Positions 22,608-28,807 of a stretch of DNA of 28,807 bases are shown here, piece by piece (position 1 is the first letter of the stretch; every line of letters begins with the position of its first letter). The DNA is taken from positions 1 through 28,807 of the forward strand of contig CAYTNN010000032.1 in NCBI GenBank assembly GCA_964439135.1, in the 5' to 3' direction. The position numbers and the translations under genes were made by a program. The notes beneath the pieces were generated by a model that saw nothing but the letters and a program-made list of their open reading frames with translations, was not told the origin of the DNA and ran no database searches. Source of the stretch: JAFGPJ01 sp964439135 (GTDB lineage: Bacteria; Planctomycetota; Phycisphaerae; Sedimentisphaerales; Anaerobacaceae).

Positions 22608-24614
22608 ATGCGATTAAGCAGATTCACAATCTCGGCGCAGTTGGTTCATTTAACAGGTTCGATCATTCTTCTTGTGCTTCCAGCAACGTTTGGCCTCTCG
22701 GCCGATGGAAAATCCACTGCCGGGGCTGCAAACGCACCTCCCTGGGAAAGTCAGTACAAAATAAAGCCGGACCAGAAAGACCGGCTCACCGCTGCCGATG
22801 TGGTCGGCCCGGATGGCATTGTATATCCAAACTGGACAAAATGTGGTGTGCAGGGCGGTATTCCGGAAGTAAAAGCGGTTGCGACAATTGAGGATTTCGG
22901 CGCCAAGGCGGATGATGACGCCGACGATTCCGAAGCTCTTGCGAAAGCGTGCCGGGCCGCGGGCAAAATGGGTGGCGGAGCGGTCTTGTTAGGTGAGGGT
23001 GTCTATTATATGGATCGCCCCGTTACGGTACGTCACGACAACGTGGTTATCAGGGGCAAAGGTTGTCAAAAGAGCCGATTGATCTTCCGTTATTCGATTC
23101 CTGAGACCGGCGTGGCTTTCTACAATCCGTCTGCGGGCGGCCGGGTGGGAAGCAGCACAAGGCTTGAAATGCACTGCAAGCCTGCCGGCTTGTCGAAAAT
23201 GACCATGAGCATCGACGATAAAGTTATTGGTACGTGGAACCGGGGCCAACACTCTGGAAACACCTTCGCTTTTGCCGTGTCCGGTCATAATGCTGTCGGC
23301 AAAGTTCCGGATGGCAGGCACATATTGAAAGGTGTCGCGGAATATAAAGATGGAACAAAACGCACGGCAGAAATTCCCGTCGTTCTTGATTCGGCTTTTA
23401 ACGATGTTGTACCTGTCGCGGACGTTCAGGCGGCGATTACTTTTGCCGGCACAGGGCCGGTTGGTAGAAAGCTGAAACTGGCAAGGGACGGCAAACGCGG
23501 CGATATGAAGCTGGAGCTTCAGAGCACCGATGAACTTGTGGCCGGTGATTGTATTCTTATCGATGGGCCCGCAACCGAACGCTGGAAAAAGCTCACTAAA
23601 AACGCCTGCAAGTGGGGCATCTATCGCTCCTACGAGGTCGTTATCAGTGACATAAAAGACAACACCGTTGCGATTAATCAGCCGCTGCGGATTGAGTTTC
23701 CCGTTATCGACGGCTCTTACGTGCAGAAAGTTGTGCCGATCCGGCGTTGTGGAATCGAATCTCTCGGCATAGAACAGACGGAAAATCTTTGGATCAGCAG
23801 CGTCATTTTCTATCACGGATGGAATTGCTGGGCGAAGAACGTGACGGTGAAAAAGTGCGGCCGGTTTCCCGTTTACGGCTCGATGGCCAAGTGGTGCGAA
23901 ATTCGAGACTGTGTGTTCGACGACGCCTGGTTCAAGGGCGGCGGTGGTACGGCCTACACCGGATGGGACCGGTGCTGGGATTGCCTGATAGAAAACGTCG
24001 AGACGTTTAAAATGCGGCACGCGCCTTTGTTTCAATGGGCCGCGAGCGGCTGTGTCATCCGCAAAAGTGTTTTCCACGAGAGCGACGGCCAGTGGCATTC
24101 GGGATGGACGAATGAAAACCTTATCGAGCAGTGCGTAATCGAGTCCGTCCGGGGCAATGGCGGCTACGGCTACGGAATGTGGGGCTCGCCGCCGCAGGAT
24201 ACAGCGCACGGCCCGAACGGCCCGAGAAACGTAGTTTATAACTGCGACGTCAGTTCGGAAAGAGCGGGACTCTGGATGGGCGGCATGAATGAAAACTGGC
24301 TGATTCTTTACAATCGTTTCATTGTGGACAACGGTCCTGGCGTATCGGCTAAAACCGCAAGCTTCGACCACATTATCAAGGGCAACGTTTTCGTCCTCAA
24401 AGATAAAAAATCGCCGATGGTTCTGCTCGGCACGCCGGATTGTATCGGTCTTGAGATAATCAGCAACAAATTATACGGCGGAGAGGGAAGTTTTTTAGCC
24501 GGCAAGGTCGGTCACACTGTCGTCAAAGACAACAAGGCCTTTCCGCTCGGTGACACCCCGAGGCCGACACCGGAGGTGGCATCGATTTACGAATGGCAAA
24601 ACAAGCAGCGGTAG
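22608..24614 (+). CDS. Exported right-handed beta-helix protein (pectate lyase-like)
   Basis: This protein of about 668 aa has an N-terminal signal peptide (about 1-31). The ATG at 22608 is preferred over a GTG at 22593 because GGAG lies 9 nt before it. Residues about 95-145 match the pectate-lyase-3-like N-terminal cap (IEDFGAKADDDADDSEAL, GGGAVLLGEGVYYM). Residues about 184-264 resemble an inserted Ig-like/beta-sandwich domain (MTMSIDDKVIGTW, DGRHILKGVAEYKDG). The remainder (about 360-640) shows irregular right-handed parallel beta-helix repeats rich in Asn, Gly and Cys. Such proteins are polysaccharide lyases or hydrolases, but no catalytic residues could be assigned. It converges on the glycoside hydrolase gene with only 17 nt between stops. 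Confidence 0.8.
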   Translation: MRLSRFTISAQLVHLTGSIILLVLPATFGLSADGKSTAGAANAPPWESQYKIKPDQKDRLTAADVVGPDGIVYPNWTKCGVQGGIPEVKAVATIEDFGAKADDDADDSEALAKACRAAGKMGGGAVLLGEGVYYMDRPVTVRHDNVVIRGKGCQKSRLIFRYSIPETGVAFYNPSAGGRVGSSTRLEMHCKPAGLSKMTMSIDDKVIGTWNRGQHSGNTFAFAVSGHNAVGKVPDGRHILKGVAEYKDGTKRTAEIPVVLDSAFNDVVPVADVQAAITFAGTGPVGRKLKLARDGKRGDMKLELQSTDELVAGDCILIDGPATERWKKLTKNACKWGIYRSYEVVISDIKDNTVAINQPLRIEFPVIDGSYVQKVVPIRRCGIESLGIEQTENLWISSVIFYHGWNCWAKNVTVKKCGRFPVYGSMAKWCEIRDCVFDDAWFKGGGGTAYTGWDRCWDCLIENVETFKMRHAPLFQWAASGCVIRKSVFHESDGQWHSGWTNENLIEQCVIESVRGNGGYGYGMWGSPPQDTAHGPNGPRNVVYNCDVSSERAGLWMGGMNENWLILYNRFIVDNGPGVSAKTASFDHIIKGNVFVLKDKKSPMVLLGTPDCIGLEIISNKLYGGEGSFLAGKVGHTVVKDNKAFPLGDTPRPTPEVASIYEWQNKQR

Positions 24615-24631
24615 AATTTACTGTTTTCGAT

Positions 24632-26995
24632 TTACATCCCCGATACATGAAAGTTCATGGGCTCAATTTCTTTCCCGCTGGATAAGTGGAAAGTTTTTTC
24701 GCCGAAGTTGACCGTGACTGTAACGCCATTAGCGAATGTTGTTTGCTGGACATCTCTGTCCGGCGTAAGGAAGTGGTGGTCGGTCATCTCGGCGTAGCCG
24801 ACCTCGCGGGTCACGTCGCAGATGTTCTTATAGCTTCGAGCGAAGCGGTCCTTGTTTTGTTCCCATAGCCGGTTGTCGAACATGAACATCGGGGCCGTGC
24901 CGTACAGAATATTAAAAAGGTCGCGTTTCTGCCAAAGCGCCGGCAGCTTGTTATTGTAATCGCCCCAGTACCACTGCGCGACGACGCAGTCGTGATAGAC
25001 CAGTTCCCAGAGCGGCAACCTGTATTTGTGCCCCAACTGGAACTTGGCCACCTGCTCGGGGACCTCGTCCCAGATCTTTCTCATATTTCGCCCCGCATCC
25101 GGGACGCGATACGGCCCGAGGCTCATCATGCCCTCGAAGTAGTGCACGTACGGGACCGCCGCGTCGTGTCCCGTCTCGCTGCCGGTGACGAGCCCGGCCT
25201 TCTCCGACATATAACGCAGCAGCTCCATCTTCCAGTGCCGGCTGTCGCTGCGTGTCATCGGATGGTCCGGGTGATAACATTCGCGCCATGGCGAGGCCGT
25301 CGTCGTATCGATGAAGCGGCAGTGATAAGGATGCGTTTTCAATTCGGCGGGCACGCGCTGTTCGGCGTGCTTAATCGCCTGTCTGTCACACAACACGCCG
25401 CATGGATACATCTGGCCGTCTTTGCCTGTGACGCGCCATCCTTCACGCCGGTTGCCTTTGCTATCGAGCATGAGATCGTCCGGCCAGCCTGCCTGGGTCC
25501 AGTCCGGATGTTGGCCGCGAAGCTTGTCTTTGACGATCTGCGGATCCATTAAATCCTGGTAAATGTCATACCGGCTCGTCAGGACACCGTCCATCTCGTT
25601 CATCGCTTTTATAGTTTCCGGCGGCTTTCGGTTGCTCCAGAGGATACGGTTTATGCCGAGACTCCTGGCTTCCCGGACAATCGCAAGGGCATCTCTTTCC
25701 CAGCACCAGATATTTACTGCCCCGATGAGCAAATCCACGTTCGGATTCTCACGCTTTTTTTCTTCCAGCGTTTTGAGTTTGCCTGTCTGCTCTGCGTGTT
25801 GGCGATAACGCTTGCACATCGCAACGTGCCCGCCTTCGTCGAAGAAGACGTAGCGCAATTTACGGGTATAGCCGAAGCGTTGTTTCTGTGAGTCCCATTC
25901 CGGTGCGATGCAGAGCTTTCCGTCAAGTCGTCTTATTCGAATGGAGGCATCGTCGGGCGTTTCGATGATAGCCATATGCCCTTTCTGGCCGTCTGTCACT
26001 CCCCAGAAGGCCATACAGATACCGTGCCCGCCATATGCGATAAGCCGCATTGTGTCGATTGTCTTATCTTCGACCGGATAGGATATCCCTTCATTCATAG
26101 GTACCACCAAATACGTGCCGGGTTCCGTTACGAACGGGTGCGGAAACCGAAGAGGCTGTTCGAGGTCACCTCGGCTCCAAAGCGTCACGGTGAACTCGGG
26201 ACAATCCGGCTCCAATTGAAGGACCGCTTGGATATCCATTCCGGACGGAGTGTCGAGCAGGGTCATCTCGATACTGCCGGCGACTTTTGCGCTGCGGAGT
26301 ATTAAGCCTTCGGCTAAGGACTGTTGTTGCCAGTTCTGCCCTGTGCGCTTGTCGGTTACGGACAAGGTTGCGTCCTCGGTATGAAGCGCCAGAGAGATCG
26401 CGGCATTACTGATAGAGAGCGCCTCCGGCAAATCTTTGGGGCGTGTTTCCAACACGTTGGCCTCTTTCACCAGCGAGAAATCATCCAACCAGACCGTGGC
26501 TGGCCGATATCCGATCAGGCGGGGGCCAATTGCGACGACGTTGCGGGGAATCACAAACCTTGAGCGCAGGAGATGCCAGTCACAGGGGCCTGCCGCGGTG
26601 CGTCCGCCGAAAGTCCACTCAAGGGCCTTCCCGTTTTCGTCATAAGTTACCACACCGATAGTGGTCTCGCCCGTCCCATTGATCTTCACCCATGCCTGAA
26701 GTGTGAAAAGGTCGCCGGGCTTGACATCAAGGCGATTCTCAGAACTGAAACTCCAATCCTCCGCACCCCGGTGCTCGATACGAGCGGCATAACTTCCACT
26801 ACGGGAGACTTTCTTGTCCAAAGTAACTTCTCCGGAGCCTGGCTTCCTCGTCCACAACTCCACCCAGCCAGAGGCTTGGCCTTGCTCGGCTTCTTCGAAT
26901 CCTCCGTTGGCTACAAGGTTGGCCGATGTTCCCTCACTGCAACAGTATAACGACAACACGGCGTACAACAGGACGATTTTTCGGTAAGTGCTCAT
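24632..26995 (-). CDS. Exported putative glycoside hydrolase with N-terminal carbohydrate-binding domain
   Basis: This 787-aa protein has a Sec-type signal peptide (about 1-25). The ATG at 26995 is preferred to the in-frame TTG at 27001 because GAAGGA (27005-27010) is 9 nt before it. Residues about 26-180 form a CBM4/9-like beta sandwich (NLVANGGFEE, SGSYAARIEH, FTLQAWVKINGTG). The rest resembles a distant TIM-barrel hydrolase with FIDTTTASPWRECYHPDHP (D563) and GSETGHDAAV (E607), plausible acid and nucleophile positions, in the manner of DUF5696/GH101-like proteins. I cannot name a CAZy family or substrate. It is the last gene of a minus-strand operon, 17 nt after a Gfo/Idh/MocA gene. Confidence 0.72.
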   Translation of the reverse strand: MSTYRKIVLLYAVLSLYCCSEGTSANLVANGGFEEAEQGQASGWVELWTRKPGSGEVTLDKKVSRSGSYAARIEHRGAEDWSFSSENRLDVKPGDLFTLQAWVKINGTGETTIGVVTYDENGKALEWTFGGRTAAGPCDWHLLRSRFVIPRNVVAIGPRLIGYRPATVWLDDFSLVKEANVLETRPKDLPEALSISNAAISLALHTEDATLSVTDKRTGQNWQQQSLAEGLILRSAKVAGSIEMTLLDTPSGMDIQAVLQLEPDCPEFTVTLWSRGDLEQPLRFPHPFVTEPGTYLVVPMNEGISYPVEDKTIDTMRLIAYGGHGICMAFWGVTDGQKGHMAIIETPDDASIRIRRLDGKLCIAPEWDSQKQRFGYTRKLRYVFFDEGGHVAMCKRYRQHAEQTGKLKTLEEKKRENPNVDLLIGAVNIWCWERDALAIVREARSLGINRILWSNRKPPETIKAMNEMDGVLTSRYDIYQDLMDPQIVKDKLRGQHPDWTQAGWPDDLMLDSKGNRREGWRVTGKDGQMYPCGVLCDRQAIKHAEQRVPAELKTHPYHCRFIDTTTASPWRECYHPDHPMTRSDSRHWKMELLRYMSEKAGLVTGSETGHDAAVPYVHYFEGMMSLGPYRVPDAGRNMRKIWDEVPEQVAKFQLGHKYRLPLWELVYHDCVVAQWYWGDYNNKLPALWQKRDLFNILYGTAPMFMFDNRLWEQNKDRFARSYKNICDVTREVGYAEMTDHHFLTPDRDVQQTTFANGVTVTVNFGEKTFHLSSGKEIEPMNFHVSGM

Positions 26996-27012
26996 AGTCA
27001 AAGGTCCTTCCT

Positions 27013-28014
27013 TTAACGGCGAAGCTCGTTATGTTTCCCGGCCTTCTTGATGACTTCTTCCAGTGAGACCGTAGCTCCACTTTTTGCCTTGGATTCGTCG
27101 GCGGCGGACATGAATGCGAAAATCTCAATTGTCTCTTCCTGTGGCACGGGAACCTTTCCGGTTTTGAAGAACTTGATGATCTCGTCCACTAATGGCTCGT
27201 AGCCGCCGTACTTGCCGGCCTGGATAATGCTCTTGGTGCCGAAAACCGTCGCGCCGTAGTCGTGTCTGCCTTTTCGCAGGCCCCTGTAGGTGCCGATTCG
27301 CCCGCCTTCCCAGAAACCGACGACGAATTCGTAATCCGGGGTCTGGACGCGTCGCACGGACTGACAGCCGGTGCCCATGACGGCATACAATATCTCGACG
27401 CCGTGCACGCCGTACCAGTACAGATCGGGGTGGTGCTCCTCGAGACTGCACGGGCTATACGCATCGCAACCGAGTATGTCACCGACCGAGTTGGTCTTTT
27501 TCATTTCGACGATGCCGGGCGAGTAACGCAGCGACGAGCTGGACCAGCAGGAGACGTTGTTTTCTTTGGCGAGCCGGAATATCTCAAGCACATCCGCCAG
27601 ATTTCCCGCCATGGGTTTGTCGATAAAGAGAGGTTTCTTTGCCGCAATTACGGGCCTGGCTTGCTTAAGGTGGGGCCTGCCGTCGACGCTTTCCAGCAGA
27701 ATGCCGTCGACTTTCTGACAAAGCTCTTCGATCGAATCGACGATTTCCACGCCGTACTTGTCACGAAGCTCCTCGGTGTATTTGTCAACGCGATCGGCTG
27801 AGGAGGGTATGTCCGGCGAGCCGCCCGGATAACCGGCGACGACTTTGCAGCCATAATCCTTTGCCGGGTCGTTGATGAACTTCGTAAAGGCCGTCACGTG
27901 GGAAGTGTCCAGGCCGATCATACCGATGCGAAAGACTTTTTGCTGGGCCTGAACATCGTGCATTAGGGTAAGGAACATAGCCAGCAGGACGATTAGCAGA
28001 ATGTTGCGCTTCAT
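27013..28014 (-). CDS. Gfo/Idh/MocA-family protein with Sec signal peptide
   Basis: This 333-aa protein has a Sec-type signal peptide (about 1-24, cleavage near VQAQQ) with no twin-arginine. It shows the Gfo/Idh/MocA catalytic-type motif FIDKPMAG (D132, K133) and a conserved-region histidine (H204 in WYGVHGVE). The N-terminal nucleotide-binding loop, normally GxGxxG, reads IGMIGLDTSH here. GGAG lies about 8 nt before the ATG. The family normally uses NAD(P) on sugars or inositols in the cytoplasm. Export by Sec, in unfolded form, together with the altered loop, raises doubt about ordinary redox function. It lies between a second Gfo/Idh/MocA gene and the glycoside hydrolase in one operon. Confidence 0.85.
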   Translation of the reverse strand: MKRNILLIVLLAMFLTLMHDVQAQQKVFRIGMIGLDTSHVTAFTKFINDPAKDYGCKVVAGYPGGSPDIPSSADRVDKYTEELRDKYGVEIVDSIEELCQKVDGILLESVDGRPHLKQARPVIAAKKPLFIDKPMAGNLADVLEIFRLAKENNVSCWSSSSLRYSPGIVEMKKTNSVGDILGCDAYSPCSLEEHHPDLYWYGVHGVEILYAVMGTGCQSVRRVQTPDYEFVVGFWEGGRIGTYRGLRKGRHDYGATVFGTKSIIQAGKYGGYEPLVDEIIKFFKTGKVPVPQEETIEIFAFMSAADESKAKSGATVSLEEVIKKAGKHNELRR

Positions 28015-28066
28015 AGTGACATCTCCAAATTAAATAATGGTTGCATTTTTTGGTTCCTCTTTTCGA

Positions 28067-28807
28067 TCAATCGTATTGAGGAATCTTCATCAGCTCTCCT
28101 TTTTTCAGCGCCGACTGATGCGCTACGATTCCGGGGACAGTATACGCAAGAGATTCGTACACGTCTACTGCCGGCCGGCGGTTGTGGATTATGGCGTCAA
28201 CAAATTCGTGCGTCAGGAACGTGTGCGAGCCTTCGTGCCCGCTGTTATGACGAAGCGGCTCGGGCAGCATGTCTGTCTTCCACCATTCGGGCTGCTCGTA
28301 CCGCTCGAACTTCGGCGCCTTTCGCTCGAATCCGGCATCGTCCTTTTCGATTTGCTCTGCCGAGCGGACAATCACCGGGCCGATGCCGTTGGGATGCGGC
28401 GCGTAGAAGCTCATTTTATCGCCTATCCACTGCGCCCGCTCGCAGCCGCGATGGGCGCCTTTCCACCAGATATTTACTCGGAAGGCGTTGCCGCGGTTGG
28501 TCCTGAACATCGTCGATTCGTTCCAGAACGGATTTTTGTACGCGTTGTCTTTAAGGATCTGGCTGTCGTCGCCCCAGCCGTGACAGACCGCTTCGGTCAG
28601 GCGCTCGCCGGTGACGCCGATAAGCTGGCTGGTGCAGTGGGTCGGGTAGTGCATGGGCGCCACGCCGTATCGCCAGGTTCGCTTACCGTTCCAGAAGTAG
28701 AGCACCTCCAGCCCGGGATGCTGGTACTCGGCCTCGCAGTAGTAGAGCGAGCCGAACTTTCCCTGCTTGTAGAATTTGCGGACCGAGATTGTGGACTGCT
28801 GATAATG
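28067..28807 (-). CDS. Gfo/Idh/MocA-family oxidoreductase, C-terminal part (cut by window edge)
   Basis: The open frame runs without a stop from the stop codon at 28067 to the last base of the window, at least 246 codons, so the N-terminal Rossmann domain lies outside. The apparent start at 28705 is an internal valine codon; the frame reads FGSLYYCEAEYQHPG just before it. The visible part has YGVAPMHYPTHCTSQLIGVTG and the C-terminal FVDAIIHNRRPAVDVYESLAYTVPGIVAHQSALKKG typical of the family's substrate domain. It is the upstream gene of the carbohydrate operon, 52 nt before the exported Gfo/Idh/MocA gene. A signal peptide cannot be judged. Confidence 0.85.
   Translation of the reverse strand, partial: HYQQSTISVRKFYKQGKFGSLYYCEAEYQHPGLEVLYFWNGKRTWRYGVAPMHYPTHCTSQLIGVTGERLTEAVCHGWGDDSQILKDNAYKNPFWNESTMFRTNRGNAFRVNIWWKGAHRGCERAQWIGDKMSFYAPHPNGIGPVIVRSAEQIEKDDAGFERKAPKFERYEQPEWWKTDMLPEPLRHNSGHEGSHTFLTHEFVDAIIHNRRPAVDVYESLAYTVPGIVAHQSALKKGELMKIPQYD

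Noticed and set aside
22989..24371. 460-codon minus-strand open frame opposite the beta-helix gene
   Set aside because: It lies wholly antisense to a gene with signal peptide, ribosome-binding site and recognised domains. Its translation has no family motif and is rich in Arg, His and Ala, as expected of a shadow frame.
1..28807. CRISPR array, tRNA, rRNA, known riboswitch, phage or IS genes
   Set aside because: I found no regularly spaced direct repeats, cloverleaf with CCA-type acceptor, conserved riboswitch core, or transposase/integrase protein by reading both strands. A covariance-model scan was not possible here.

Overview
The window looks like a chromosomal contig from an uncultured, carbohydrate-degrading bacterium, most likely a Planctomycetota member of the Phycisphaerae / Sedimentisphaerales type. 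This is inferred from three things. Large exported LamG, CBM9-like, PD40 and beta-helix proteins are present. Signal-peptide-bearing Gfo/Idh/MocA proteins occur next to an atypical glycoside hydrolase. AT-rich, decayed, word-like intergenic repeats of a kind I associate with those genomes fill the first 1.3 kb. No 16S rRNA or other decisive marker is present, so the placement is tentative. There are no tRNAs, rRNAs, insertion sequences, CRISPR arrays or phage genes.

Layout. 1-1369: repeat-rich, nearly gene-free DNA with one doubtful small ORF. 1370-2479 (-): an orphan protein resembling FkbO/Hyg5 chorismatases. 2607-4916 (-): a membrane-anchored PD40/TPR protein with one CxxCH motif. 4917-5257: a divergent regulatory region. 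5258-12116 (+): a tight operon encoding an exported TPR/CBM9/LamG protein, a sensor histidine kinase with a very large extracytoplasmic region, and two tandem OmpR/PhoB-type response regulators that overlap by 23 nt. 12170-15727 (-): class II photolyase, TIGR01777 epimerase-like protein, PPOX-family protein, then hisA after a structured repeat. 15843-21352 (+): a nucleoside/ribose salvage operon (lipoprotein nucleoside hydrolase, ribokinase, RbsB/A/C-type ABC importer). 21561-22442 (+): an FHA-GAF-like protein behind a perfect consensus sigma-70-type promoter. 22608-24614 (+): an exported beta-helix protein. 24632-28807 (-): a carbohydrate-related operon with a Gfo/Idh/MocA protein truncated by the window edge, a second one with a Sec signal peptide, and a CBM-bearing putative glycoside hydrolase.

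How they may work together. The 5.2-12.1 kb operon is the best candidate for an undescribed system. A surface sugar-binding protein is co-transcribed with a sensor kinase and a duplicated regulator pair whose receivers are nearly identical while their DNA-binding domains have diverged. Upstream are 11-bp-phased GTAACA repeats, next to a -10-like box, of the kind PhoB-family regulators bind. The 15.8-21.4 kb operon reads as a complete pathway: an envelope nucleoside hydrolase releases ribose, the ABC system imports it and ribokinase phosphorylates it. The final 6 kb appears to be part of a polysaccharide-utilisation locus.
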